Shown piece after piece: positions 26,344 to 38,111 of a stretch of DNA of 64,000 nucleotides; position 1 is the stretch's first letter, and the number at the start of each line of letters is the position of its first letter. Position numbers and translations under genes: made by a program. The DNA is from an uncultured Acidimicrobiaceae bacterium (GTDB lineage: Bacteria > Actinomycetota > Acidimicrobiia > Acidimicrobiales > Ilumatobacteraceae), in the NCBI GenBank assembly GCA_937890395.1, contig CALACK010000070.1, positions 62,001-126,000 of the forward strand. The letters are read 5' to 3'. A model generated the notes under the pieces. The model saw only the letters and a program-made list of their open reading frames with translations, did no database searches and was not told the origin of the DNA.

Positions 26344-28203
26344 TCACGAATGAAAGCGTTGAAAAACCCCCAGCGCAACTGACTCGGGCAACCAAGTCAA
26401 AAGTGCGAGGTCTTCAAGTGTGGCTTGTTTAACCGCAGTGACACTTCCCAATGCTTTGATCAGTTTCGCTGCTCGAGCTGCACCAAGACCACTAATGCCG
26501 TCAAGCGAACTCGCTGTCATTGCTTTGCCTCTCAACTCACGATGGAATCTGTTGGCAAAACGATGCGCCTCATCACGAATTACTTGCAGCATGAATAATG
26601 CATCACTGCCGCGTGGTACTTCAACCGGCTCTGAATTCCCCGGAATAAAAACTTCTTCAAAACGTTTTGCAAGGGAGGCTACGGGTATCTCATTTTCAAG
26701 ACCAAGTTCACGAACTACTTGCTCGGCGACACCGAGTTGACCCTTGCCGCCATCAACCAAAAGTAACTGCGGGGCATACGAAAACTTACCCGGTCGTTCA
26801 CCTCGCTCATTGACCGGTTGATCGCGTTCAGCGATATACGCGCTGAGTCGCCGTGTTAAAACTTCGCGCATCGCCGCATAGTCATCATTGCCAGGCACAT
26901 TCTTAATTTTGAAACGACGATATTCACGTTTCATCGGTAAACCATCTTCTAGAACCACCATTGATCCAACGTAATTTGTGCCTTGCAGATGTGCCATGTC
27001 ATAACATTCAATACGCAGCGGCGCCTGAGGCAAATTCAAAAGCTCTTGCAACTCAGTTAGTGCACGTGATCTTGCAGTGTGATCTGACGCACGGCGCATT
27101 CGATGGCGATCGAGTTCTTGTCGAGCATTCTTGGTTACCAGTTCGTGAAGTTCGCGTTTGTCACCGCGTTGCGGCACACGAACTTCTACGAGCGAATCTC
27201 GCAATGAACTCAACCATTGTTCGAGAACCTTGACATCTTCTGGTTCGACAGGTACGAGCACAATCTTGGGAATACCAAGTACTGGCGATTCTTCGTACAA
27301 ACGTTCGATGATTCGGCCAGACAAACCCGCACTGGTGACCTCTTCGACTTTGTCTACCACGAAGCCTTTTCGCCCTACGACGCGACCCTTACGAACATAG
27401 AAAACCTGCACAGCCGCTTCAAACTCATCTTCGGCGACACCAATGACATCTAGATCTTCGTCGCGCTCACCCACCATTTGTTGACGTTCAAGTGCAAGAT
27501 TTATAGCTTCACGTTGATCTCGCAGTCTTGCTGCTTTTTCAAACTCTTGAATTTTTGAGGCCGCTGCCATCTCGGTTTCTAAACGCAGACATACTTCATC
27601 ACTCTCGCCATCCATAACATCCAAAAAATCTTTTACGTGAGTGGCATATTTTTCTGCACTGACGTTGCCAACACATGGCCCCGAGCATTTTTCAATGTGA
27701 AACAATAAGCACGGGCGTCCAAGTCGCTCGTGCTGCTTAAACGTCGCCGGCGAACATGTTCGAACGGGAAACGTCCTGAGCAACAAGTCCAAGGTCTCAT
27801 GTATCGCCCACGGATGTGGGTACGGACCAAAGTAACGAGTTCCCTTACGCTTTCGTCCGCGCATAACCATTGCTCGCGGCCATTGCTCGTCAATAGTCAC
27901 CGCCAAGAATGGATAACTCTTGTCATCGCGTAATCGGATGTTAAAACGTGGCGCGTACCTGTTAATCAAACTATGTTCGAGAATTAACGCTTCAATTTCG
28001 TTGCGAACTTCAATCCATTCGACACTCGCTGCCGTGGTTACCATATTCAGAGTACGAGGATGCAATGTTTCAGCACTTGCAAAATAACTATTTAATCTTG
28101 ATCGTAGATTATTTGCTTTGCCAACGTAAATCACGCGACCATGAGAATCTTTAAATTGATACGAGCCAGGCTGATCGGGAATAACTCCACTTGGTCGTTG
28201 CAT
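26344..28203 (-). CDS. uvrC: excinuclease ABC subunit C
   Basis: The 619-residue nuclease makes the 3' and 5' cuts in nucleotide excision repair. Domains in order: GIY-YIG nuclease (PGSYQF, VIYVGKA; residues about 10-90), cysteine motif and UVR domain (around residue 210-240, where it meets UvrB), the RNase H-like endonuclease (LLLVDGGKGQL, RDEAHRFANRFHR) and C-terminal helix-hairpin-helix pair (LDGISGLGAARAAKLI). It lies 13 bases downstream of uvrA. Confidence 0.97.
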   Translation of the reverse strand: MQRPSGVIPDQPGSYQFKDSHGRVIYVGKANNLRSRLNSYFASAETLHPRTLNMVTTAASVEWIEVRNEIEALILEHSLINRYAPRFNIRLRDDKSYPFLAVTIDEQWPRAMVMRGRKRKGTRYFGPYPHPWAIHETLDLLLRTFPVRTCSPATFKQHERLGRPCLLFHIEKCSGPCVGNVSAEKYATHVKDFLDVMDGESDEVCLRLETEMAAASKIQEFEKAARLRDQREAINLALERQQMVGERDEDLDVIGVAEDEFEAAVQVFYVRKGRVVGRKGFVVDKVEEVTSAGLSGRIIERLYEESPVLGIPKIVLVPVEPEDVKVLEQWLSSLRDSLVEVRVPQRGDKRELHELVTKNARQELDRHRMRRASDHTARSRALTELQELLNLPQAPLRIECYDMAHLQGTNYVGSMVVLEDGLPMKREYRRFKIKNVPGNDDYAAMREVLTRRLSAYIAERDQPVNERGERPGKFSYAPQLLLVDGGKGQLGVAEQVVRELGLENEIPVASLAKRFEEVFIPGNSEPVEVPRGSDALFMLQVIRDEAHRFANRFHRELRGKAMTASSLDGISGLGAARAAKLIKALGSVTAVKQATLEDLALLTWLPESVALGVFQRFHS

Positions 28204-28216
28204 TTCGGTACCAGGC

Positions 28217-31186
28217 CTATTTTTTCTTACGAATCGTTTTACTTGTCTTTGTTGCTTTGGATGAATTGCTGGTATTGACGGTTTTTACGGTCGTTACGGT
28301 CGTTACGGTTTTCTCGGTTTTCGCTGTTTTTAGAATCGGTTTTTTTGTCGAAGGTTTTACTTGAAGCATTTTGGCTAAATATCGACCTGTATGTGACGCT
28401 TCGATGGCGGCCACAACTTCTGGCGAACCCTCTGCGACGACGGTGCCGCCACCGTTGCCACCCTCAGGACCAAGATCAATGACCCAATCTGCTGTCTTAA
28501 TCACATCAAGGTTGTGCTCAATCACCAACACGGTATTACCTTGATCAACTAGTCGCGCAAGAACAATCAACAATCTGCGAACATCTTCGAAATGTAACCC
28601 AGTCGTTGGTTCATCGAGCAAATAGATCGTGTGGCCAGTACTGCGTTTCGATAGTTCACTTGCAAGTTTTACGCGCTGCGCTTCGCCACCAGAAAGTGTC
28701 GGCGCAGATTGCCCGAGGCGAACGTATCCAAGACCGACATCGACAAATGTTTGCATATGCCGAGAAATTCTTGGTTGATTGGCGAAGAAATCAACAGCGT
28801 CCGAGACAGGCATATCTAAAATATCGGCGATATGTTTGCCCTTGAAAGTGATGTCGAGTGTGTCGCGGTTATACCTAGCACCCTTACAAACTTCACAAGG
28901 CACGAAAACATCAGGCAAGAAGTGCATTTCAATCTTGATTGTTCCGTCGCCGCTGCAAGCTTCACATCGACCTCCAGGAACATTAAAACTAAACCGACCG
29001 GGCATGTAGCCACGCACTTTTGCTTCGGGCGTCGACGCAAACAACTTGCGGATGTCATCAAACACACCTGTATATGTTGCTGGGTTAGATCTTGGCGTGC
29101 GACCGATCGGTGATTGATCCATGTCAATTACTTTGTCGAGGTGCTGTATCCCATCGACTCCCGTGTGACGTCCGGGCGCTTCCTTCGATTTATAAATCTT
29201 CTGCATCAACGAAGGCAATAAAATATCCCTAATCAGCGTGCTTTTGCCACTCCCAGATACCCCAGTGACGGCTACGAAACATCCAAGCGGAATCTTGACG
29301 GTCAAGTTTTTCAAATTATGCTCGCGCGCACCTCTGATCGTAAGAAACTCTTTATTGGGTAGTCGGCGCATCGCAGGTATTTCAACACGACGCGTACCAA
29401 CGAGGTACTGGCCAGTTATTGATTCTTTTACTCGCAGTACACCATTGACAGGCCCACTGTAGACAACTTGCCCACCGTGCTCACCCGCACCCGGCCCGAT
29501 ATCGACCAACCAGTCGCAAGAGCGAATTGTGTCTTCGTCATGCTCTACGACAATGACTGTGTTACCTAAATCTCTGAGTCGTTGGAGTGTTTCAATCAAC
29601 CGATGATTATCGCGTTGGTGCAAACCAATACTTGGCTCGTCGAGAACATAAAGTGTGCCAACCAAACCTGAACCTATTTGACTGGCCAACCGAATTCGTT
29701 GTGCCTCTCCGCCGGCTAATGTTGCCGCTGCCCGAGACAATGTTAGATAGTCGAGCCCGACATCTAGAAGAAATCCGAGACGTGCGTTAATTTCTTTTGT
29801 AATTCGCTCAGCGATCATCGTGTCACGATCTGATAATTCGAAACTAGACAAAAACTTTGCTGATTCACCGATTGACATACTGCATACGTCTGAGATGTGT
29901 TTGCCATCAACAAGAACTGCCAACGAAGACGGCTTGAGCCGTGCACCCTTGCATTTAGGACAAGGTACTTCGCGCATGTAACTTTCAAATTGTTCACGTG
30001 CCGAGTCACTCTCGGAACTCTCGTGACGCCGTTTGATCCAAGGGATTACACCCTCATATGACGTGCTGTACTCGCGAGTGCGACCGTAACGGTTGCGATA
30101 TTTGACCATCATGTTGTCGTCAACACCATTCATCACGATTTTTTGTGCCTTGGCCGACAATTTTGACCAACTCTTATCGAGGTCAATCTCAAATCGATCT
30201 GCAACAGCCTCGAGCATCCGCGTGAAATATTGTGTGTGTGCCGATCTCCACGGCGCTATCGCACCTTGATTAATGCTTAAATTTGGATCTGGAACGACTA
30301 GTTCGACATCGACTTCATATTTCGTGCCGAGACCAAGACAGGTTTCACAAGCACCGAATGGCGAATTGAATGAGAAATTTCTAGGCGCTAGTTCTTCAAA
30401 ACTGGCACCACATTTCGGACATGCCAAGTGCTGGCTAACCGTTATTGGCTCTTCACCCTCGCCTAGGTCTATTTCAGCGACACCATCTGCCAATCGAAGT
30501 GCGGTTTCAAGTGAGTCGGTAAGTCTGCGTGTTATTCCCTCTTTGCGAACTAAACGGTCGACAATAATGTCAATCTGATGCTGTTCATATTTTGCAAGTC
30601 GTTTGTCTTTTTTAAGAAACTCACTAATCTCAACTACTTCGCCATCAACTCGCGCTCGCGAAAAACCTTGTGCCGCGAGTTCTTGAAGCAATGTGTCGTA
30701 TTCGCCTTTTCGACCGCGCACAACCGGAGCCAGAACCTGAAACCTTGTGCCCTCTGGAAACTTCAAAATACGGTCGACTATTTGCTGAGGTGTCTGGCGC
30801 GAAAGTTCCGTCATATCTTTCGGACAATGTTGCACACCAATTCGCGCGTATAGAAGACGCAAATAGTCGTAAACCTCAGTGATCGTGCCGACTGTTGATC
30901 TTGGGTTGCGAGATGATGACTTTTGATCAATTGATATCGCTGGCGATAAGCCATCAATCAGATCAACGTCAGGTTTATCCATCTGACCTAAGAATTGACG
31001 CGCGTATGAGCTCAAAGATTCGACGTAGCGCCTTTGACCCTCGGCATAAATCGTGTCAAACGCCAAACTTGATTTACCAGAGCCGGATAATCCAGTAAGA
31101 ACGATTAATTTGTCGCGCGGCAACTCAACATTGATATTTTTTAGATTGTGCTCACGTGCACCGCGCACGACTATCTGATTTGCCAT
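28217..31186 (-). CDS. uvrA: excinuclease ABC subunit A
   Basis: The 989-residue damage sensor has two ABC modules. Module 1: Walker [11 protein letters not shown], a zinc site ([15 protein letters not shown] with CETCLGLG), signature [12 protein letters not shown]. Module 2: [24 protein letters not shown] zinc motif, [12 protein letters not shown] and [10 protein letters not shown]. The ATG at 31186 is preferred to a GTG one codon upstream. The last 45 or so residues are an unusual threonine/valine/lysine-rich tail, partly encoded by 9-base tandem repeats near 28280-28310. It is directly downstream of uvrB. Confidence 0.96.
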   Translation of the reverse strand: MANQIVVRGAREHNLKNINVELPRDKLIVLTGLSGSGKSSLAFDTIYAEGQRRYVESLSSYARQFLGQMDKPDVDLIDGLSPAISIDQKSSSRNPRSTVGTITEVYDYLRLLYARIGVQHCPKDMTELSRQTPQQIVDRILKFPEGTRFQVLAPVVRGRKGEYDTLLQELAAQGFSRARVDGEVVEISEFLKKDKRLAKYEQHQIDIIVDRLVRKEGITRRLTDSLETALRLADGVAEIDLGEGEEPITVSQHLACPKCGASFEELAPRNFSFNSPFGACETCLGLGTKYEVDVELVVPDPNLSINQGAIAPWRSAHTQYFTRMLEAVADRFEIDLDKSWSKLSAKAQKIVMNGVDDNMMVKYRNRYGRTREYSTSYEGVIPWIKRRHESSESDSAREQFESYMREVPCPKCKGARLKPSSLAVLVDGKHISDVCSMSIGESAKFLSSFELSDRDTMIAERITKEINARLGFLLDVGLDYLTLSRAAATLAGGEAQRIRLASQIGSGLVGTLYVLDEPSIGLHQRDNHRLIETLQRLRDLGNTVIVVEHDEDTIRSCDWLVDIGPGAGEHGGQVVYSGPVNGVLRVKESITGQYLVGTRRVEIPAMRRLPNKEFLTIRGAREHNLKNLTVKIPLGCFVAVTGVSGSGKSTLIRDILLPSLMQKIYKSKEAPGRHTGVDGIQHLDKVIDMDQSPIGRTPRSNPATYTGVFDDIRKLFASTPEAKVRGYMPGRFSFNVPGGRCEACSGDGTIKIEMHFLPDVFVPCEVCKGARYNRDTLDITFKGKHIADILDMPVSDAVDFFANQPRISRHMQTFVDVGLGYVRLGQSAPTLSGGEAQRVKLASELSKRSTGHTIYLLDEPTTGLHFEDVRRLLIVLARLVDQGNTVLVIEHNLDVIKTADWVIDLGPEGGNGGGTVVAEGSPEVVAAIEASHTGRYLAKMLQVKPSTKKPILKTAKTEKTVTTVTTVKTVNTSNSSKATKTSKTIRKKK
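28277..28310 (-). repeat. 9-base tandem repeat in the 3' end of uvrA
   Basis: On the plus strand a unit close to ACGGTCGTT recurs about three times in a row, followed by related TTTTCTCGG units. It encodes alternating Thr-Val repeats in the UvrA tail and keeps the frame. Such a repeat can change copy number by slippage in multiples of three codons. Confidence 0.6.
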
Positions 31187-31206
31187 CACAGGCAGGCTAC
31201 AAACTG

Positions 31207-33243
31207 TTAGTGAGCATCTCGTAGCTCGCGCTTTAATTCTTTAACCTCGTCGCGCAAGCGGGCTGCATATTCAAACTTCAATTCTTCAGCGGCCTGATTC
31301 ATTTCTTCTTCAAGTGTCGAGATAAGACGAGCTAATTCGCCATGTGGAAGTGCTCTCAGTTCACGCATCACTTTGTCGCGCTCGTGATCCTTACGTTTTC
31401 CCTTACCTGGATATGGGGCTCCGTTGGCGCCACCAGACGCGGGGCGAAGAACCGACAATATGTCACCAATCGCCTTACGCACGGTTTGCGGATTAATGCC
31501 GTGTTTAAGATTGTAAGCGATCTGTAACTCGCGCCGTCGAGACGTCTCGGAGATTGCGAACTCCATTGCAGGTGTTCGATTATCTGCGTACATGATCACT
31601 TGACCATCAACATTTCGTGCGGCGCGTCCGATCATTTGGATAAGTGAGGTTTGGCTGCGGAGAAACCCTTGTTTGTCTGCATCCAAAATTGCGACCAGTG
31701 AAACTTCTGGAAGGTCAAGACCCTCTCGCAACAAGTTGATCCCGACCAGCACATCGAATTCGCCGAGCCGCAGCGCACGCAAAATCTCAATTCGTTCGAT
31801 CGTGTCAATGTTTGAATGTAAATAGCGGACACGCAGCCCTTGTTCGATTAAATACTCTGAAAGATCTTCAGCCATCTTTTTAGTCAATGTTGTAACCAAA
31901 GTTCGATCACCTTGGGCAGTTTTAGATTTAATCATTTCTATCAAGTCATCAATTTGTCCGAGTGTTGGCCGCACCATTACCTCGGGATCAATCAATCCGG
32001 TGGGTCGTACGATCTGTTCGACAATTTGGTCACTAAGAGATAACTCAAATTTTGCAGGCGTCGCTGAGAGAAAAATACATTGGTTCAGCCTCTCCATTGT
32101 CTCTTCAAATTGCAACGGCCGGTTATCCATTGCCGAGGGCAATCTAAAACCATGTTCAACCAAGGTTTGCTTTCGGCTTCGGTCGCCTGCAAACTGACCG
32201 TGTAGTTGAGGTATTGCAACGTGGCTTTCGTCGATCACAAGCAAAAAATCTTTCGGAAAGTAATCCAGCAAAGTAAACGGCGGTTCACCAGATTTTCGAC
32301 CATCAATGTGCATTGAATAGTTTTCAATACCGTTGCAATAACCGACTTCTTTCATCATCTCAAGATCAAACATCGTTCGCATTCGAATCCGTTGCGCCTC
32401 AAGCAATTTGCCCTCTGCTTCAAAAATCTTTAGGCGATCTGCTAGTTCGATCTCAATCTTGGCCATCGCGATACGCATTCGCTCCTCGCCCGCAACATAG
32501 TGAGTCGCCGGAAACACAACGACTTCTGATAAATCGCGCAATGTTTCGCCAGTAACCGGGTCGATCACACTGATTCGTTCGACCGTGTCACCGAACATTT
32601 CAAATCGAGTTACTGTCTCTTCATACGCGGGATGAACTTCAATTGTGTCGCCACGCACCCGAAAGTTTCCTCTGCCAAGAGTGAGATCATTTCGGTCATA
32701 TTGCAGCCCAACAAGACGCGCCAAGATACTTCGCTGGTCATAGTCAACACCCACATGCAGCTCAAGTAAGTTACCGCGGTACTCGCCTGGATCACCCATG
32801 CCGTAGATACAACTGACCGATGCGACGACAATTGTGTCGCGACGAGTCAACAATGCGGCAGTCGCTGAATGTCTAAGACGGTCGATTTCATCGTTGATCG
32901 AAGAATCTTTTTCGATAAATGTGTCGCTCGACGCAATGTAAGCCTCTGGTTGGTAATAGTCGTAATAACTAACAAAATATTCAACACGATTATTCGGAAA
33001 GAACTCTCGCATTTCTTGGGCTAGTTGGGCCGCCAAAGATTTATTCGGTGCCAAAATCAAAGTTGGTCGTTGCACTTTTTCTATCGTCCATGCGATTGTC
33101 GCCGATTTGCCAGAGCCTGTAATTCCAAGAAGCGTCTGAAAGCGATCTCCTCGTTCAACACCCTCGGCAAGTTTTACTATTGCTTCTGGCTGATCACCCG
33201 CAGGGGTAAAAGGAGACTCAACTATAAATCTTCTATCGGTCAT
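31207..33243 (-). CDS. uvrB: excinuclease ABC subunit B
   Basis: The 678-residue helicase-like protein verifies DNA damage and recruits UvrC. It shows Walker A GITGSGKS, the beta-hairpin region with [11 protein letters not shown] and SSDTFIEKD, the [10 protein letters not shown] motif II, motif [11 protein letters not shown] and a C-terminal UVR domain ([19 protein letters not shown]). The ATG at 33243 overlaps the coaE stop by four bases and matches the usual MTDxxF start; longer frames upstream lie inside coaE. Confidence 0.97.
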   Translation of the reverse strand: MTDRRFIVESPFTPAGDQPEAIVKLAEGVERGDRFQTLLGITGSGKSATIAWTIEKVQRPTLILAPNKSLAAQLAQEMREFFPNNRVEYFVSYYDYYQPEAYIASSDTFIEKDSSINDEIDRLRHSATAALLTRRDTIVVASVSCIYGMGDPGEYRGNLLELHVGVDYDQRSILARLVGLQYDRNDLTLGRGNFRVRGDTIEVHPAYEETVTRFEMFGDTVERISVIDPVTGETLRDLSEVVVFPATHYVAGEERMRIAMAKIEIELADRLKIFEAEGKLLEAQRIRMRTMFDLEMMKEVGYCNGIENYSMHIDGRKSGEPPFTLLDYFPKDFLLVIDESHVAIPQLHGQFAGDRSRKQTLVEHGFRLPSAMDNRPLQFEETMERLNQCIFLSATPAKFELSLSDQIVEQIVRPTGLIDPEVMVRPTLGQIDDLIEMIKSKTAQGDRTLVTTLTKKMAEDLSEYLIEQGLRVRYLHSNIDTIERIEILRALRLGEFDVLVGINLLREGLDLPEVSLVAILDADKQGFLRSQTSLIQMIGRAARNVDGQVIMYADNRTPAMEFAISETSRRRELQIAYNLKHGINPQTVRKAIGDILSVLRPASGGANGAPYPGKGKRKDHERDKVMRELRALPHGELARLISTLEEEMNQAAEELKFEYAARLRDEVKELKRELRDAH

Positions 33244-33833
33244 TTGAGAGATGTGATCCAAGACCACGCAGTTTCAACCTGTCTTGAAAGTGCATCTCGA
33301 TCACCCGAATTATCAACGACGTGGTCTGCGATCGCAAGTCGTTGCTCACGAGTTGACTGTGCTGATACTCTCGCTTTGGCGTCATCAATCGTCATGTTGC
33401 GTTGCGAAACAATGCGTTCGATTGCGATTTGTGGGTCGAGATCTACGACCAACACACCATCTAGCTCTTCGCGTGGATTCTCGACCAGCAACGGAATATC
33501 TAACACGACGATTTTGTCTGTGGCACGATAGCTCTCAACTCGCTCATTCATAACTCGGCGGACAACCGGATGAATCAGAAGATTAAGTTTCTTAAGAATT
33601 TCACCATCCTTAAAAACTTCGTTGGCTACAGCAGAACGATCTAATGAACCGTCCATTGCGACAACTTTGTCACCGAACATTTCGACCATGCGTAGAAAAA
33701 TCTCCGCACCAGGTTTTTGCAATTCGCGAACGATCAAATCTGCATCGATGATTATTGCACCGCGCATTTCTAAAAGCCTTGAGACCTCTGACTTTCCACA
33801 ACCGATACCGCCAGTGAGCCCAATGAGAATCAT
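33240..33833 (-). CDS. coaE: dephospho-CoA kinase
   Basis: The 197-residue P-loop kinase catalyses the last step of coenzyme A synthesis. Motifs: [11 protein letters not shown] (Walker A), [14 protein letters not shown], and [10 protein letters not shown]. There is no C-terminal fusion domain such as that of mycobacterial CoaE. It is translationally coupled to uvrB (ATGA overlap) and follows rpsA by 77 bases, a common actinobacterial order. Confidence 0.95.
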   Translation of the reverse strand: MILIGLTGGIGCGKSEVSRLLEMRGAIIIDADLIVRELQKPGAEIFLRMVEMFGDKVVAMDGSLDRSAVANEVFKDGEILKKLNLLIHPVVRRVMNERVESYRATDKIVVLDIPLLVENPREELDGVLVVDLDPQIAIERIVSQRNMTIDDAKARVSAQSTREQRLAIADHVVDNSGDRDALSRQVETAWSWITSLK

Positions 33834-33878
33834 TTGGATCTCACCGTACCTAGAGCAGTTTGCTTGACGCTAATTAAA

Positions 33879-33890
33879 GAGCCTTCGCTC
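33879..33890 (-). terminator. possible weak terminator after rpsA
   Basis: On the minus strand GAGC-GAAG-GCTC forms a short four-pair hairpin with a stable tetraloop followed by TTTAATT, 20 bases past the rpsA stop. It is too short to be a confident terminator and may only reduce readthrough into coaE. Confidence 0.3.
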
Positions 33891-33910
33891 GAGAAGTGGT
33901 CTGTGTTTGT

Positions 33911-35233
33911 TTATTGAGGGGTTTCAGTTGCAGGTACCTCTGCGACTTCGACCGCTGGTGCGTCTGTTGAAACAACTGCATTTGGATCAAAAAACTCGGC
34001 CCAAGCTGACTCACGAGTTGAATCGTCTCCGCTGACCCAGTTGCCTTGTTCATCAGTTTGAAACTGACCGCGATATTCTTCTGCCAATTCTCCACCCTCT
34101 GCGGCTTGCTTAATTGACAAGCTAATTCGACGACGAGCAAGATCAAGATCAATAATTTTTACCCAGAGTTCTTCACTAGGTGTAACTACTTGTTCTGGTG
34201 CCTCAACATGGTGCGTTGACATCTCGGAAATGTGAACGAGACCTTCAATGCCATCACCAACTTGAACGAAACCACCAAACGGAACGAGTTTTGTGACTCG
34301 ACCATAGACAAGTTGACCAACCTGATGGCTTGAAGCAAACTCTTGCCATGGATCTTGTTGAGTTGCTTTAAGCGAAAGACTGATTCGGTCGCGCTCGCGA
34401 TCTATTTCTAGAACTTTTACAGAAACTTCGTCACCAATTTTTACGACTTCACTTGGATTATCAACATGCTTCCATGACATTTCAGAAACGTGAATCAGAC
34501 CATCCATGCCACCTAGATCGACGAATGCTCCGAAAGCGACAACGCTCGACACTCGACCGGTACGAATTTCACCGATCGTGAGATTTTCAAGGAAGTCAGA
34601 TTGAGTTCCTTTTTGACTTTGCTCTAATAGCGCACGTCGAGAAAGCACGACGTTGTTACGTTGACGATCGAGTTCGAGAATTTTGGCTGTGATTCGTTGA
34701 CCAAGATATGGCGCGAGATCGCGCACTCGTCGTAACTCAACGAGAGATGCTGGCAAGAAACCTCGAAGACCAATGTCAACGATTAGTCCGCCCTTGACTG
34801 CTTCGATGACTACGCCTTCAACAGTTCCGTCGCTGTTTTTAATCTTTTCAATATCACCCCATGCGCGCTCATATTGAGCACGTTTTTTAGAAAGAAGTAA
34901 ACGACCCTCTTTGTCTTCAAGTGTGAGAATCAAAGTCTCAATCTTATCGCCTAGTTTGACAATTGTATTCGGATCAGCATCTTGCCGAATCGAAAGTTCG
35001 CGATTCAGAATTACGCCTTCAGTTTTGTATCCAATCTCTACGAGAACTTCATCTCGCGTAATTCGCACGACAGTGCCAGTGACTAACTTTCCTTCTTTTA
35101 GCTCGACCATTGTCTCGTTGATTGAGTCCGCAAACGAAACATCGCGCTCAGTAACTTTTCGAGGGATGTAATTTCCTTCTGAGTCGAAGGTTCCCATTGC
35201 TGGGGAAGTCATTATTGTTTGATCGGTTGACAC
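33911..35233 (-). CDS. rpsA: 30S ribosomal protein S1
   Basis: The 440-residue protein has four S1 RNA-binding domains (about residues 45-115, 130-195, 215-285 and 300-370): signs are GTVVRITRDEVLVEIGYKTEG, GFLPASLVEL, VVAFGAFVDLGGMDGLIHVSE and VPFGGFVQVGDGIEGLVHISE. It helps load mRNA on the ribosome. The N-terminal acidic leader and Pro/Glu-rich end are typical of the actinobacterial four-domain form. GTG at 35233 is the likely start; ATG at 35212 is possible. No good Shine-Dalgarno site is visible, in line with self-regulated S1 mRNAs. Confidence 0.95.
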   Translation of the reverse strand: MSTDQTIMTSPAMGTFDSEGNYIPRKVTERDVSFADSINETMVELKEGKLVTGTVVRITRDEVLVEIGYKTEGVILNRELSIRQDADPNTIVKLGDKIETLILTLEDKEGRLLLSKKRAQYERAWGDIEKIKNSDGTVEGVVIEAVKGGLIVDIGLRGFLPASLVELRRVRDLAPYLGQRITAKILELDRQRNNVVLSRRALLEQSQKGTQSDFLENLTIGEIRTGRVSSVVAFGAFVDLGGMDGLIHVSEMSWKHVDNPSEVVKIGDEVSVKVLEIDRERDRISLSLKATQQDPWQEFASSHQVGQLVYGRVTKLVPFGGFVQVGDGIEGLVHISEMSTHHVEAPEQVVTPSEELWVKIIDLDLARRRISLSIKQAAEGGELAEEYRGQFQTDEQGNWVSGDDSTRESAWAEFFDPNAVVSTDAPAVEVAEVPATETPQ

Positions 35234-35333
35234 AAGTGTTGCTTTCGGTGGATGGGAGAGGCGGATAGGACGCTTTAGCCTACCCGAGCTGCCTCACAAA
35301 TTGCCGATACCTGGGCGATTTAGCTACCAGTCT

Positions 35334-38051
35334 CTAGGACTTGGCCGACGCCCAAGTATCGCCCCATGCGAGATTGACCTCAAGCGAGACAGATAATTTC
35401 GCTGCCGAGCACATCGTGTCACGCACGAGTTTCTCGACGGCAACTTCTTCACCAGCTGAAGCCTCAAGAATCACTTCGTCATGAACCTGCAACACTAGTT
35501 GCGAGTCGAACTTGCCAACTTCTAATGCTGAATCAATACGCACAAGTGCAACTTTGAATATGTCGGCAGCAAGACCTTGTATACCTGAGTTCATTGCTTG
35601 ACGCTCGCCTATTTGACGAATTCGAAAATTGGGATTTTGTAATTCCGGAATCGTTCTTCTGCGACCAAACAGGGTTTCTGTGTATCCGCGCTTGCGTGCC
35701 TCTTCGACTGTTTCATCCATATATTTTTTCACTCGTGGAAAAGCTTTGAAGTAGGCGTCAAGAATTTCACTGGCCTCGCTGACACCGATTGCCAGTCGTT
35801 GCGCAAGCCCGTAGGCCTCCATCCCATACGCGAGACCGTATGAGACCATTTTCGCTTTCGACCTTTGCTCACTAGTCACCTTATTTAATGCAACGCCAAA
35901 TACATTCGCTGCAGTCACATTATGAACGTCAACATTATTATTGAATGCTTCAATCAAACCTGGATCGTTGGCAAGATGTGCAATGCACCGTAATTCAATT
36001 TGATTGTAATCAGCGACCAAAAATCGCATTCCTCCACGCGGAACAAAAGCAGTTCGAAATACTTTTCCTTGTTCGCTTCGAATCGGAATATTATGCAGAT
36101 TCGGTTGATCGCTGCTGAGTCGACCTGTTCGCGCTACGGTTTGATTGAATGTTGCGTGAATTCGCTTATCAGAGCCAACACTCGATAACAATCCTTCTCC
36201 ATATGTCGAACGTAATTTTTCGACTTCGCGATACTCGAGCAATGGCTCAATGAACTCAGGCCATTGATCTTTGAGTTTCTCTAGAGTTGCTGCGTCCGTA
36301 GACGGGCCCGTCTTATTCTTTTTTCCAGGAGTCAACTTTCTATCTTCATAAAGAATCTTTCGAAGTTGCAATGGAGAGTTGAGATTAAACTCTTGTTTCG
36401 CGATCTGATGTAAATGTCTCGTCAGTCTTAGACATTCGCCAGTCAAACGATCGTTAATCGCGTGCAATTGTTTGCCATCAACAAGCACGCCAAGAAACTC
36501 CATTTTGGCCAACACTCGCACGAGTGGATGTTCTATTTCGAAATAAAGTTTGAGCAAATTTTGTTGCTCAAGAGCGTTGACTAAAAGATCTGCAACAACA
36601 CAAACACCTAAAGCATTATTAGCCGCAAGTGCACTGGCTGAACTTTCTGAATCAACGGCGTCAAAACTTAATTGTCCCTCTTTGGTGCTCGTTGTAGATG
36701 GTGCAAATACGAGACCGGCGTAGCGTTCAACGACTTGATTGATTTCATAACGAGACTCGGATGGGTCAAGTAAATACGCTGCTATAGCCGTATCAAGCAT
36801 CATGTGTTTCAAATCGATGTCAAGATGCAACAAACTTCGCAACAACGGCTTGACGTTATGACCACGGAATTGCCAATTATCGAGCAGAAATTTTTTCACA
36901 GCCGAATCAGTTAAAAGTGCCTTCGTGATCCAACTAACGGAGCGAGTCGACTTGTCAGTGACCACGGCGATCCCAAGCAAATCAGATCTTCCAGGGTCGC
37001 CGACCCATGCTGCCGCTGTATCGCTGACAGAATTAACTTCCAGAGCTGCAAGCGCCGAGTCTGCGTCTTTACAAATAGATACGACTGCATTCAAGACACT
37101 TACCGATCCTTGATCAGGGCCAACTGCAGATTGTGTTTCGTTAGACGCATCAGATGTAGAGGCATTAGTGAGATCAATTGGAAAGTGCTTAAAAGCTTCA
37201 ATAAATCTTGCATTCATAGTACGAAATTCAAATGTTGCGAACATCTTCTTGACTTCATCTACTCGCGGCGTGGGCATCGACTGGTGTATATCGATATCAA
37301 CTGGCGCATCCCGACGCAAAACCATCAATTTTGCATTTCGAATCACTCGCTCGCGATTTTCTATTAACGCCTGTTTAAGTTTGGGTGTCTGCTCATCAGC
37401 ATGATCAAAAATATTCTCAAGCGTTAAATATTTTACGATTAGTTTGGCGGCTGTTTTCTCACCGACTCCCGGCACGCCATCTAAATTGTCGCTTGGGTCT
37501 CCGCGAAGCGCTGCGTAATCGGCATATTGCTTAGGGGTCACACCGGTTCGCTCGAAGATGCCCGCTTCGTCATAAAGCGCGTAATCACTTACGCCACGTT
37601 TGTTATAGAGAACTCGAATATGAGGATCTCGAACTAATTGATAGTTGTCACGGTCGCCAGTAACGATTATCAAATCATCGCCGAACTGTTCGGCGCGCTC
37701 GGCAACGGTCGCAATTAAGTCGTCACCCTCAAATCCGGCTGCATCAATCGCAAAAACGCCCATAGCGGTCAACAATTCTCGAATCAAATCAAGCTGTTGA
37801 TACAAAATATCCGGCTGTGCTTCGCGTTGCGCCTTGTATTCTGGAGCAGCCTCGTGCCTAAAGGTTTTTTCCTTTCGATCAAAAACGACAATTATTCCGT
37901 CTGGTTTGTGATCCCGCAACAGCGTCAACAGCATCGAAGTAAATCCATACACAGAATTAGTTACTTGACCACTTGCGGTAACCATGTCCGTTGGCAACGC
38001 GAAAAACGCGCGATACGCCAAAGAGTTGCCGTCGAGCACCATCAATTTCAT
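35334..38051 (-). CDS. polA: DNA polymerase I
   Basis: The 905-residue enzyme fills gaps in repair and removes RNA primers. Residues 1-290 are the 5' nuclease (MVLDGNSLAYRAFFAL, GFEGDDLIAT, GVPGVGEKTA). The middle 3'-5' exonuclease domain is present but degenerate: the Asp-Glu pair of ExoI and the Asp after HNVK are not seen, so proofreading is likely lost, as in other actinobacteria. The polymerase domain is intact: FLVADYNQIELR (motif A), YGLAYGMEAYGLA (motif B) and QVHDEVILEA (motif C). The gene is upstream of rpsA on the same strand. Confidence 0.97.
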   Translation of the reverse strand: MKLMVLDGNSLAYRAFFALPTDMVTASGQVTNSVYGFTSMLLTLLRDHKPDGIIVVFDRKEKTFRHEAAPEYKAQREAQPDILYQQLDLIRELLTAMGVFAIDAAGFEGDDLIATVAERAEQFGDDLIIVTGDRDNYQLVRDPHIRVLYNKRGVSDYALYDEAGIFERTGVTPKQYADYAALRGDPSDNLDGVPGVGEKTAAKLIVKYLTLENIFDHADEQTPKLKQALIENRERVIRNAKLMVLRRDAPVDIDIHQSMPTPRVDEVKKMFATFEFRTMNARFIEAFKHFPIDLTNASTSDASNETQSAVGPDQGSVSVLNAVVSICKDADSALAALEVNSVSDTAAAWVGDPGRSDLLGIAVVTDKSTRSVSWITKALLTDSAVKKFLLDNWQFRGHNVKPLLRSLLHLDIDLKHMMLDTAIAAYLLDPSESRYEINQVVERYAGLVFAPSTTSTKEGQLSFDAVDSESSASALAANNALGVCVVADLLVNALEQQNLLKLYFEIEHPLVRVLAKMEFLGVLVDGKQLHAINDRLTGECLRLTRHLHQIAKQEFNLNSPLQLRKILYEDRKLTPGKKNKTGPSTDAATLEKLKDQWPEFIEPLLEYREVEKLRSTYGEGLLSSVGSDKRIHATFNQTVARTGRLSSDQPNLHNIPIRSEQGKVFRTAFVPRGGMRFLVADYNQIELRCIAHLANDPGLIEAFNNNVDVHNVTAANVFGVALNKVTSEQRSKAKMVSYGLAYGMEAYGLAQRLAIGVSEASEILDAYFKAFPRVKKYMDETVEEARKRGYTETLFGRRRTIPELQNPNFRIRQIGERQAMNSGIQGLAADIFKVALVRIDSALEVGKFDSQLVLQVHDEVILEASAGEEVAVEKLVRDTMCSAAKLSVSLEVNLAWGDTWASAKS

Positions 38052-38111
38052 ATCTAGAAACTAGTCGCGTTTCGAGGTTGGTTTAGATCGATGTCACACG
38101 ATTTGAAAAAA

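Noticed and set aside
33025-33531. 168-residue open frame on the plus strand across uvrB and coaE
   Set aside because: It lies fully opposite two clear genes and its translation has no domain or typical gene composition.
35334-38051. Degenerate 3'-5' exonuclease site of polA as a novelty
   Set aside because: Loss of this site is common in actinobacterial and other bacterial DNA polymerase I.
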